Positions 49,321 to 61,182 of a DNA stretch of 64,000 bases are shown piece by piece. Position 1 is the stretch's first letter, and every line of letters begins with the position of its first letter. This DNA comes from Prinia subflava (taxonomy: Eukaryota > Chordata > Aves > Passeriformes > Cisticolidae). The notes below the pieces were generated by a model. That model saw only the letters and a program-made list of their open reading frames with translations, was not told where the DNA came from and searched no databases. Made by a program: the position numbers and the translations under genes. The DNA is taken from assembly GCF_021018805.1 (NCBI RefSeq), contig NC_086248.1, forward strand, positions 98,417,239-98,481,238, given 5' to 3'.

Positions 49321-49885
49321 ACGGAATCACAGAATCGCAGAGTTACAGAGTTATAGAATTACAGAATCACAGAATCATCGAATCATCAAGGCTGGAAGAG
49401 ACCTTTAAGATCACCTAGTCCGATCGCCCACTCAAGCACTACCACGGTGACCCCTAAATCACTAAACCACACCACCCAGCACCGCCTCTTGAGCACCTTC
49501 AGGGATGGTGACCTCCCTGGACAACCTATTCCAGTGCCTCACCACCCTAACCATGATGATTTTTTTCTGTCTAATCTGAATCTCCGCTGTCTCAGTTTAA
49601 GGCCATTTCCTCTGGTGCTGTCACTGCAGACAAGTCGGAGAAGACGGGCGCCCACCTCCCTACAGCATCCTCTCAGGTAACTGGAGAGCAGTGGGCTCTC
49701 CTCCAGGCTGAACAACCCCAGCTCCCTCCCCATTGCTCACAAGATGTGTTTTCTAGACCCTTCACGAGCCTTGTCGCCCTTTGCTGGCCATGCTTCAGCA
49801 CCTCAATGTCCTTTCCAAAGTGAGAGGCTCAGAACTGCGCACAGTACTCGCACCAGTGCTGAGGAGAGGCATCAGGGCAGGATTT
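49321..49885 (-). mobile_element. CR1 LINE fragment with eight terminal octamers, minus orientation
   Basis: The left edge is an array of eight octamer units (49,321-49,384), mostly ACAGAATC and variants such as ACAGAGTT. They are the reverse complement of the CR1 3'-terminal repeat. The body follows CR1 in order: AGGCTGGAAGAGACCTTTAA, ATCACCTAGTCCGATCGCC, TGAGCACCTTCAGGGATGG. Next come TCCTCTCAGGTAACTGGAG, AGGCTGAACAACCCCAGCTC, TTTGCTGGCCATGCTTCAGC and GAACTGCGCACAGTACTCG. It is 5'-truncated near 49,870-49,890. The octamer end abuts the YPEL5 GC-box cluster, about 40 bases away. Confidence 0.95.
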
Positions 49886-52800
49886 GGGGCGCTGGAGTCA
49901 GGGCCAGAGTTGGAGATGGAGCCAGGCCTGGAGCCGATGTCAGAGCTGGAGCTTTATGGCAGCGCTCAGGCCTTTCCCACCTGTCAAGTTTCATTTTCCA
50001 GGCACCTGCAGCCACTGCCCTGAGCCTCCACTCCCCCTCTACCAGCCTCCCAGACCCCCTTGCCTCCCTCACAGTCTGGAAGAAATTCCCACTCTTAGGG
50101 GAGCTAAATCCCAGCGCCACCCAACACCTCCCTGCACCCCTTGAGCACATTGCCATAGACCTGGCTGGGAGGAAGGAGAGTCTTGTCTCCAGGCACCTAC
50201 ATTCCTGGGATTTGGCCTACCCTGGCTGTGAGCTTCACCACACCATGGGGTCCTGTGAGGGTTGGAGGTGTAGAAAGGCACAGCGATGACTTTGGAAAAC
50301 ATCCCCACCTCAGTGAACCCGTGACTCATGCTGCTTGCAGACTTTCAGGCCATTCACACTGAAACCTTTGTGGGATACTGGAAACACTGCCCACTGTGGA
50401 GATGAAAGATCAGAGGAGAATGAGGTGAATTGTGGCCCTTCTTGGCCATTGTTTGCCAGAGCTATCAGTTCCTTGCCAGTTTTAAGCACTCATAGACTGC
50501 CTCCTTGGCAAATACCGGTCTTGGACAAAATACAATTAAAAAATCCTTTTGAGTTGTTGGTTATGAAAAAGAGATGCAAAAAGGCATTGTTTTCCTTCTA
50601 TGGAGCAAGCCATAGCATTTTAAGGATTTCTGCTCTAGAGGAAGTATTTTCATTCCTGGGTCTATCCATGTGGTATCACCAGAGGAGCTGCAGTAGTGGC
50701 AGGAAGGAATGAGTCACCAGGATTCTTCTGTCATTTCACACAGAGGCAAAGGGACATCTCTGTGAATGTACAGCACACAAGACATGCTTACACACCCAGC
50801 TGCTCTTCAGCCTGTGTCTTTTGCATGGATTCTTTTACAAAAAGAAATGACGAGGTAGAAGAGAACACAATAGCCTATGTGAGGGTAGACAATCAGTGAC
50901 AGGTCAACATCAATGTGCTAAGAGCTGCTGTTTGCTTTGGGAGACCTCCAGAAAATCAGATCTCTTCAGTATGGTCAGCTCTGGCCTGATCCTGAGCAGA
51001 GCTGAGCATGGACAACTCCCACTGGCCTCTCATCAGCCTCTCTTTAGATCACGGGAGAGGAATGAAAGGTGTTAGAGCAGTCCATCAGATAGCAACCTCC
51101 ACTTACTTAGTGGCACAGGGACAGCAAAAGTACTGAGAATATGAGAAGGAAGCCATAAAACCATGCCTGGGGTCCCATTTACCACCAGCAAATGGAGGAA
51201 ATAACTGGTCTAACATGGCCCCTTTTTTGACAGGCTGACCTGATCTGCTGCTGATCCTCACTGGGTAACCACGAGCTGTGTCCTTGGTGGATCTGCTCTG
51301 TCTCGTCACAGGAGCTGTACAAAGCTCCATGTCTTACTCATCTCTGCACAGTTCCTGTGGAGATCACCATAAACAAAGCCAAAACAGAGCAGAAAGAGAG
51401 TCAAAGCAGTGGTGTTTAGTCAGCACCGGTGACTAGGTCTTATCTGAGGCCCTGTGAACTCACTGCTCAGCTCTGCTGCTGAGGCACATCCCAGGGCAAG
51501 CCACTTCTTCCTGCCCCCTTTCCCCTCTGTAAAGGGACAGGGCAATGCTCCCTGCCTTACTGGGAGGTTGCAGGTAAGTACCCTTCTCCAGTCTGGGCAT
51601 ATGGAGGGGTTGTATGTCTGAATATTGCAATCATCACCAAACAAAGCAAAGCCCAAACCTCTGAATAGAATTAAATTCTCAGCAATAAGAAGGGTAGCTG
51701 TACCAATCAGAGAGAAACCAAATTGACCATGAGACAAGCAGAGAATGGATTAGCTTGTGCTTGACAGATGGTGCCAGGGACTGATGTTTTTATTTCCCTC
51801 ACAGAAGAGCTTAGAGGAAGGGGGGTAGGGGAGGGTGAGGTAGGGCACGTTTAATAGAACAAAGCAGCAGGCTGTAGCAGCTCTGCTGAAAAACACTAAA
51901 AATACCAAAAGCAATTTCCAATTAGCTTGTAGGGGACATGCTACGTGTCAGCTGCAGGGTGAAAAACAGTATCAGCAGTATTGTACCACATGGCACTTTT
52001 AATTTTCAAAGCAGCCTGAAAACATTAATTAATTCTCCTCTGACATGGGGAAATGCAGTGCAGTCAGCAGTTTGTTCCTTTACTTCTTATGCCAGGTTTT
52101 GGGAAGACCCTGGGCCTTTTCCACAGCTGATTCATATCACAGTAGCTCAAATTACTCTGGAGGAGCCAGTGCTCTCTGCAGCATTACTGAGCAAAAAAGA
52201 CTGTGTTAGATCTGGAATGTATCGAGCCAAAGAAAGGAGAGATGCCCACACCCAACAGCCTTAGTAAGACCCACCTTTAATATTTGCCCCATCTAAAGCC
52301 ATTTTTAGTGCTGTGAGCAATTCTGTAGGAAGCGTTTCAGAGAGAATTGTGTAACAGAGGAATTAATCTCAATCTCAACACAGAACTGTCTAGTGAAACT
52401 CAACCACCAACATATTAATCGAATTAAAACCTGTGACAAAACTTCAGTGGAATTCAGCAGGACCTGGGTACATCCCACTGAATGAGTGTCAGGGGTTGGG
52501 GCTTGCTTGTGCACATCTTCTCCCTTTAAAAAGAAAAACTTACATCTCAGAAGTTTTTGTTCCTGCTCCATTTCCAGAACCACTAATAATCTTTTGGTAC
52601 ACTTGTGGATTCCTGTGTGGCAAAGTTAAGCCTACCAAACCAGGCATGCCTGAGGTAGGACAATGATGCAGTGGGATTTTCCATTGCTGTTCTTTCCATG
52701 CCCTGGATTTCTGGCAGCAGAGAGGAGGCAGCTGAAATACGGAGCCAGGCGTACAGGCTGTGATCTCTCTGGGAGACAGTGTGACTCCTTACTGCCCTCT

Positions 52801-54557
52801 CTGTGCCTTCTCAGCTTTGCCTCGCATCAAAGGCTGGGTTCATCCTACGAGCTACTCTTATTTGGCAGTGGCTACTGATAGCCTGTGTTTTTCAGAGGAG
52901 ATGGTACAGCCTGCAGCTTCATTCTCATAAGGTATGCCCACTGATACACACAAAAAAGTAATTGTCTTTCATTTGATATCACAAGCAGACTCTGCTTTTG
53001 GCTCACCTGAAAGCTGACACAGGCACAAGTGCTACTTACAGATACTTTTTCAGATAGTTGTGTTTTTTGCCAGGGGAAATGATTTGTACAGTTAATCTCA
53101 ACATCAAAAAATGAAGGTCAGTGATGAAGCAGTCCCTCCACACCCTCTCCATAATGACAGAGCTGGTCTTATTACCATGTCACCATACCTAGTAGCTGTT
53201 GGCCAGATTTTAAAAGGTATTCAAGTGTAAAGCCCCAAAAGACCCAGGAGCCATATCAGAGAAAGTCCTTAATGTCCGAAGAGGGATTTTGAATTTCCGT
53301 GCCGTTATTAAGACATCAGGAACGGAGCCAGTAAGCAGGCGTGGTGCCAGGGAATGCAGAGCGGTGTCCTCAGGAACGAGGAGCCATTGCTGTGCTCGCG
53401 GCAGTTCGGGGGGGCGGCACAGGGACACAGAGCCCCCTGAAGCCAGGCACTGTTGCAGCAAGCCTCACTGCTGTGCCCCAGCAAAGAAAGCAAAGTTGCT
53501 AAGTAGGATGGATGGTGATACAAACATATCGCAGTGGGGCAAGGATCTTGCAGGGGTTTTCATTGCAAAACCTTCTCTTTTTGGTCCTCCACAGTAAAGG
53601 ACAGTTACTAAAATAATGAGAACTTTCAGGTTTAAATCTGCAAGTCCTGTCTCACAAATCCTGTGGCAATGCTCTCCAAGATTACCTATGTTATCACTTT
53701 CCTTTGGAGGAGATTTTGTCAGGTGTCCAACTCATGGATGACAGCCATCTGATTGTGCCACTTCCTCCACGCAAAGCCTTAGTTTGATGCACGTGTTTGA
53801 GTGGGGAGATGATGCCGTGGGGTGGTGCCCCACTGACCCAGCAGATGCAATGAGCCAGCTGCCAACTCCCCTGTGTGTTATAGGAGGTGATTTCAAGGGA
53901 GCTTTTATCCTCAGCTGAGAAGGTAAAGCTGAAACCATTTCCTTGGCACAGAAAAACATCACAGCAGCTGTCTAGCAGGAGATAAACTGTTCGGGGGAGA
54001 GCAGCTACTCCAAGCACGTGGACTTCATCAGACAGTCTGGGCTGTCCCTATTGTTTGTGAGCACTGGGTGAGAACAAAGACAGATTGGGCTAGAAAGGGC
54101 CCCATGCAGAGACATTCAGAGCCTGTACAGAACAGGACACTTTAATGTCTGCACTGGATTGCTGGGTTTTTTTATATAATCAGAGGAATCTACTAACTTG
54201 GGAATATATAAATGTACACACACCTGAGGCCCAGATGAATTCCCCTAACTGTTTCGCTTTTGGTTGCACTTACCAAGAGATGAAACTGGTTTGTTACAAT
54301 TGTCACTTCGCAGACAGGGGAGGAGAAGAAATCTTTGTAGTATTGTCAGTCTTTTCCATTCGCCGTTCCTGGAGCTCTGGGTGGAGCTTCCCAGCCTCAG
54401 TCAACACAGCATTTCCTCAAAGGTCTTGAAGCGGATTCAGTGTCGCTTTCAGTCTTTTAACAGTACTACCCCCTGCTTAGGAGACACACTTCTGAGTGTC
54501 AAAGGTGAGCCTGTTTAAAGGAAAACAGCCGGCTCCACTCTAGGATTACTACTCTCT

Positions 54558-54592
54558 TTTGGGTAGATATCTTTCACAGATATCTACCCAAA
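54558..54592. repeat. Perfect inverted repeat, 15-bp arms, 5-base loop
   Basis: Left arm TTTGGGTAGATATCT (54,558-54,572), loop TTCAC, right arm the exact reverse complement (54,578-54,592). No mismatch and no flanking transposon signature. Confidence 0.96.
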
Positions 54593-57500
54593 GACATTTA
54601 TCAAAGATGCTAAATTCAGAGGGAGCAGAGTGAAAAAGGCAAGCAGAGCTTGGGGGAAGAAACAGCTGGCCCACATAAAAAGGGGAGACAGGAGATGCAA
54701 GGGAAGGGGACAGGACATGGAAATCTATTCAATAGACAGCTTCATCCATACCACTGAAATGGTGGGGCAGAGACTTGTTCTGTGATTCTTTTGGTACCCT
54801 AATAATCCTTAGTCCTTGTCAAACAGTGAAGGTACAATGCATGTGAGACCAGGAGCAGAGCTCAGCAGATGCGTGTCCATGTTCACCAGTCTCCAGGATG
54901 GAGAAACCTTGAGAAGGGGGACTTCACGTCTGGTTTCTGTGTGGCAGCCGTGACACGTGGGCGGCACCCCTCCCTGCAGGGACAGTGTTTCAGCAAGTGC
55001 AGCCTGTGAGAGGAGCCCACACCTGAGGAAACAGAAGATGCCCAGCTCCCCTTCTGCAAATGCTTCAGAGGTCTGCGAGGAGGCTGTCCTTTGGAGCCCA
55101 GCTGCAGGGCTCAGTAAACAGTAACGTGTTTGCCTCTGGGGCAGCCTAGGAGAGATGATCCATGGTTTATTCCAGGGCATTCCTGAGACCTCCACAGAAA
55201 TGAGAAAGGATTTCTTTCCTTCCCAGGTACAATAGTGACAAAAAAGAGGAAGCTCTCTGCAGGTCTTACATCAAAACACGCAGTATCACACACACAAAGA
55301 TTTTCAAGTAGTTTGCTGAGCAAGCAATGCAATTCTTGCTGCAGAGATAAAAATCAGGAGTAAAAGAGAGTACAATTAAATGATCTGAAGCCCACTGTCC
55401 TGCCAGAGGGGGGACCAGCAGCGTTAGGCCAGGAGCACAAGGAAAAGAGTCTTCCATTTGTTTGCTTTCCAGGCTCCATTTTGGATGAGAGCCCAAAGGA
55501 AGGGTGCTTGAGGGTTTTCAAGCAGTTGCTTCAAGCAGTGGGCAGTTGCTTATATGGTGAGTAATGTAATTATTGATCACGTGTGACTGGCCTTGCGCAG
55601 GGCAGGCTCTGAGGACCATCAAAGGACTTTTAGTAAAAGCAGCCTGAGTCACTCATAAGCCAGTGAAACAGATGAGAACAAGAAGAATAAGAATTACTAC
55701 AGCTTTAGACTCAGGTGGGCTCGCAGAACTGTAGCACAGGACTCGTGTAAGCAGCCCACAGTATGCCTAATTCAGTTTTCTCATTTTACTGGGACTCCAC
55801 ATGCAGAGTGCTCACATTTGACAGAGGTGAGCAAGGTCTCCTCCTAGGTTTGCAGGACATGATGTGAGGGGGTTATTTGGCTTCATGTATGATTATGCAT
55901 CAAGTGTAACACAGGAAGGCAAAAGGGCATCAGCAGGGCAGGGAGCTGAGCTGCAGCAGTGACCATTTGATATAGGACCTGTACACTCCATCACAGGATG
56001 GAGGGCATGGCAGGCTAGGTCCATGAACAGGAAGTCTTTAGGTCTTTAGGGGAAATGATGGACTCTCCATGCATTTTGAGGGGGCAGAAAGCAGGAACAA
56101 AGCAAAAAAGCACCCCAGTGACTTGCCAATAAAGCATGGAAGAGTATTTCATCATACAGTTGTTGCATCATTGTTAGTCAAGCTTCTAGGCATCTGCTAA
56201 TGTGACAGCTAGTTATTATATTTAGACAGATTTCCAAAAGGCATCATGTAGGTTCCTCAATCCCATTCATTTCAGAGAGACTTAGGTGAGAGGGGCTTAG
56301 CTCACAGTGCAGCCTCAGTCTGGAATGTGGGAGGCCACATGGAGGGATCACCCCTTCATGAGCCTCTAAACAGCAAAAAACAAAGGGACTTTCACAAGTA
56401 CCCTATTAAAATCTAGACCAATCGATCCAGTTTGGAAAGGCTTGTTAGACTGAACTAATTACCACTCTTAGCCCTAGAAAGCCACACAGTGGAAAACATC
56501 CACCAGAGTATTTGCCATGGCATAGCAATGGCCTGATGTTCGCAGAGGGCAGGCAAGCCAGCTGCTGGAGGCAGAGCCAGCACAGGCAGAGCTCTCAGGG
56601 ATGGCACATGGACCCACAAGAGCTAAACACAGCCACTGGTGAGTCTTTGAGTAAGGTCTTTGAGTGCCCTCAGAGCCATGACTATATTTTAGAAGTAAAA
56701 TGGCACAAGGAAGTGGATGATGGGAACAGATTCATTTGAATTTCTTGCAGTACAGCACTTATATTGGAATTTCCTAATTCTTGTTTTTCAGAAACTCAGC
56801 TATTATAATTTAGTGTGACTTTTCTCCACGGAAATGTAGTGACCTCAGTCTGGTGGAATCTCAGGTTCAAATCTGATCAGTTAACAAGAGAAACACGTCT
56901 GATCTCATTCCAGTCCCTTACAGATTTTTGCCCAAAAAAATCATGCAGACACTTGGCAGCTTCTAACTCACTTTGGGAAGATCCAATTTTAGATAGTTGA
57001 GAACAAACTAATTCAAGAAGAAGCACATCACAAGGACTGGGATGCTTTTAAACTTGATACTCGATTGACCTGTGTTTTCCTCTTTTCCTGTCTCCTAGTA
57101 TCAATTCAGATTTCTCAGAGCCCTTCCATGCTTCTCCTTCCCTGACAGATAAAATCCGGTAGTCAAACCTGCTGGGGATTTCGGCTTTGTCTGGGGGTTG
57201 GTTTTTTTCCCTTCCCTTGCTACCTTAAGCTGAGAAGCAAACTCAGACGCTCACAGAATGCAGACAGTGTAACTACCGTGGGCAAAGGGAGGTGGTTTCT
57301 CCCAGGTCGGGGAAGTCATGAGCAAATGTGTTTCTGTTTGGAATACTTGTGGTTAGCTCCTAAAGGAATAGACCAATGCAGTACTCCTTCCCCAAAAACA
57401 GAGAGCAAACAAGGTAAATCCAGTGACACTTACATATAAAAACATAGGAGCTGATTAAACACAAGGAACAGCTCAGAACTAGGGCAAGAAAACAGAATGA

Positions 57501-57929
57501 CAGAGCCAAGAAATGGATTTAAAAAAATAAATCGGTCGAATCAGTTGGAAACACCAGGAAAAGCCTTCTTTCCCTGGCAAATTCCCTTGAGCACCTGATA
57601 AGTAACTGAGAGCTGAACCGAGCTGAACCATGCGTCAGGCAGGTGAGTTATCTGTGGTTGTCCATTATCCCCGGTTTCTGCAGGCGCTGTTAGTGGCTAT
57701 TGATAGTGTGTGACACATCGCTCCTGCCCACAGCCCTAACTTCGGGAACAGCGAGGCACACATGAGCCACGTTAGGTTGCCACACAGCCCTCCACGGGCA
57801 GCCCACATAGTGGCATCTGTGCTGGCTCACTGTCACTAATCCTTGTCATTTGCTGCTGCAAAGGGAACGCGGTGGCTCTGGGGCAGGGGGTGGGTGTCTG
57901 CACTGACTCACTGCGTGGTCCTCCCCGCC

Positions 57930-58200
57930 CTTTCCCAGTGCGCAAACACAATTGGGATGGTTCTTAAATGATCGATTTAAGTTAATCAAGACTTAATTAA
58001 TGGCGGGTTTTTATCTTGGGTGATCTGGTAGATTTTCTTTTGTGTGGCGTAGCTCTGTCTACAACTGACTCATCACACTTGAGGGCAGATGACACTTAGC
58101 CCTGTCCTAGCTATTCAACTACTGCTCTGCAGTTTGTTTTATGTGTTCCCCGGTTCTTTGGCACGAATGCACAATCTGATCGTTCATTTGCATGTAGGCA
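57930..58200. promoter_or_regulatory. Possible enhancer-like block (homeodomain and octamer motifs)
   Basis: The stretch holds TTAATTAA near 57,992, CTTAAATGATCGATTTAAG (a near-palindrome) near 57,964, TGACTCATC (AP-1-like) near 58,065, and an exact octamer ATTTGCAT at 58,186-58,193. Clusters of this kind occur in developmental enhancers, but single-sequence motif matches are weak evidence. Confidence 0.25.
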
Positions 58201-61002
58201 GGGGCAAGCTCCAGCTCAGAGTCGGCTGTTTAACACAACAATCTGGGTAGTGCTGGGACGAAGCTGAGAAACATACAGTAAATTGGAACCCAGAGATATT
58301 TATCTTGTCACCACTATTTAAAGTAAGCAAACTGAGCAAACAGTGAGCTGAAATAACTGTGTGTAGAAACCACTTGAAAATAGCCTGAGGTGCTTTGTTA
58401 AGGCAGGAGACCACCTTACAAATACGACCTTTTATGCATATCGCACTGTAATATCATAACTCAATGGTTTTCCTGCCTTAAGCAAATCATTATTTGGGAC
58501 TTTTCTGACAGGCTGTTTGTCCTCGCTGTGCACAGCTTGATTCACCACTGCTTTGCTTTTTGTGGAGTCATTTAAACCTGGGCTAAGTTATGTGATCCCT
58601 CCTCTCTGGGGGAGTGTTGTAGAATTATAAATACTCAACATGAGACAGGACAGTTTATAAATCAGTTTTTGGCTCATGACACCAGCTTTCAAACTGAGAG
58701 CCACAGCATCGAGGAATTTTTTCCTACCAGCTAAGCAGGACTTATTTTTCCAACTAACATGGGTGTTTTTCCTCATTTCTAGAAATCAGCCTATGTCAGA
58801 TGAAAAGGCAAATATAGGAAATAATTTCCTGACATTGCTCTCCTAGTTTTATGTATAACTGTTGGAGCTGTAACAAGACTGAGCTGTGGCTTGGGAGGGA
58901 AGAGGAGGCCATCTGAGCTATGGTGAGCAGGAGTGGAGGTCTCCACATGGCACTCAGATAAATCTAGGCCAGGAAAAAGGCTAGCAAAATGCAAGGGCTA
59001 TGCTGTTAGTCCTGCAAGCAAATCACCTCTAGTGCTCTGTGTGGTGGTAGAAACACATCTCAACTGGTTTATTCTATACAAAAATCACATATTAAAGTAG
59101 AAGGGAGGTAAAGGAATTGGTTACAGCCAGGCAAAGAAGTCAGGCATAAACAGCCCTTCAAAGCACAGAATCAGCATGCACAGAGATGTGGTCAATGGGT
59201 GCAGGTTCCTTCTCCTGTGTCCTGTTCTTGCTGTGACAGGCTCTGGGGACCTACCCTGCACATACTGCACACTGCCTTACACTCTCTCAGGCATCAAGGA
59301 AATCAATTCTAAGCTTTGCTCACAGACATTTTCTATATCTTTCCTATTTTAAGCCTTGCTCCTGCCCTCTGAGACCCTCAGTGGGACCTGGGAGCTGAAA
59401 GGATATCATACCAGGTTGCAGTTGTGAGTACTCCTGCATATAAGCCTTTAGAGCAGTTCAGATGCTTGAGAGAAAGGGGTTAATCTGTTCCCAGTTGAGA
59501 GCAGTCTGCAGGCAGGGATTTGCAAGGCAGTAGGGGCTGGACCAGATGTGAGGGCAGTGATTAACTCACCGCCTGGATCACTGAGGAGCTGTGCGTAATT
59601 GGCACCTTATTTTTGCAGCTTTTAGGATCCAGTCTATAATTAAGAGTTTAGATTAAATTCACCCTGATTTGAAAGAGAGAAGCTGAGAAAACAGGGATTG
59701 TCTGGGACCATAATGGCCTGGGCTTTATCTCTTCTTGAAGGGGAGGGAAGAAAAGCTCTAGGAATCCAGCCATTTCTCTCACAGAGTTATTCTGATTTTG
59801 TTAGAGTCAAACAGAAGCTTTTACTACTCAAGACAGTGTGAATTCTCATAAGTGCTTATTTTTAAAAGGAATGATTCATAGATATGTATATTTATTTAAA
59901 GATGAATTGTTTTCTGGGGGATTTAAATCTTTCTTGACAGTGTTTGTAACTTGACATGCCACAAAGCAGGGCTGTCACATAGCAATTGGAGGATAATACT
60001 GAGGAGAAACTGGCTATTCTCGGGCTGTCTGGATGGGAAGGAGCTGCAGACAGTGAACAAACAGAGCCACGTGAAACAGAGCCATACTGCTAGAAGCACC
60101 CTCAAGAGGTCACCTCTGTTGCTAGGCAGGATCCACTAACACAAGCAGGGGAAGGAAAATTAACCTCAGAAAATAATTTCAGCTTTAATAATTCAGGCTG
60201 GTGCTGACACTTAGGAATGAATTTGATCTTTAGATGCAGATTTTTATAGTGAATGTAACCTTCCCCCTTTATTTTTCGTTCCCATCCCAGCCCAATGATT
60301 CTCAGCCCAAGCTCATGATTGATTTCATCTGGAGTTGACATCTCTGCTGGTGGCCCCCATCATGATCCCACCAGTGGAAGTAAACCACCTGGAAAATTTG
60401 GGCCAGGAGACCTTGTGTGGACAGCCCTTCGGGCAGGACAGCACTTTTTAATTAACTGGCAGAAACCATCGGTGGGGAATGATGGCCAGTTCCATCTGAG
60501 GAAAACAATCTGCAGGCTGTAATTCCTGTTACCTGTACAGTGGAAAAATCTCCCAGCATTAGCCCTTTTTTCCTCTCAGAGGAGCTAAAAATATGCTCTT
60601 TGAAAACAGAGTGATACTGTTTTGAAATGGGAGAGGAAAGAAGCAGAGATATCTGGGACCTATGTGGAGGGCATGCTGACAAATTTCTGAAGTGTTTTCA
60701 GGGACAGTGGTTCACAGGGATTATTGGGTTCTCAAAATCATTGTCATCTGTCCCACAACTAATTATGTGAGTGGATTAGTCACTGCTGCCTTTGGCAGGG
60801 CTGTTCATTTGATTTCCAAAAAGAGGCTGCAATCTTCAGTCCTATCTCACCTGCTTGTGGCACACTGGCCAAGAAAAGGTCCATGAGGACAACAGAGCAC
60901 TTATCTGGGCAGGGGAAAGGAAGAATATTGAGTGGCATTTTGGGGGGCAAAAGGAGAGGTCTCTGTTCACATTAGCCTTGAACTGTTCAATTTAGTTTAG
61001 GT

Positions 61003-61182
61003 GGGGGTTTTTTGTTGTTGTTGTTGTTATTGTTTCGTTTGGTGGGTTGTTGTTTGTTTGTTTGTTTGTGTTTGGTTTTTGTGGGTGGGGTGGGTTTTTT
61101 TTGTTTTGGGGTTTTTTGGGGGTTTTTGGAGTTTTTGGGGGGGTTTGGGGGGTTTTGGGTTTTTTGTTTTTTTTTTTTTTTT
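61003..61182. repeat. T/G-only low-complexity tract, G-quadruplex-prone
   Basis: GTT triplet repeats lead into GTTT repeats and then alternating T and G runs, with GGGTGGGGTGGG at 61,083-61,094 and three long G runs at 61,137-61,159. A and C are almost absent. It is the strand-reversed counterpart in composition of the A/C tract at 35 kb. Phe/Gly/Trp-rich open frames through it are artefacts of composition. Confidence 0.9.

Noticed and set aside
48057..49418. Very long overlapping reading frames (over 400 codons) on both strands
   Set aside because: They lie wholly in the CpG island, occur in several frames at once, and have Arg/Pro/Gly/Ala-rich low-complexity products. This is expected of stop-poor GC-rich DNA.
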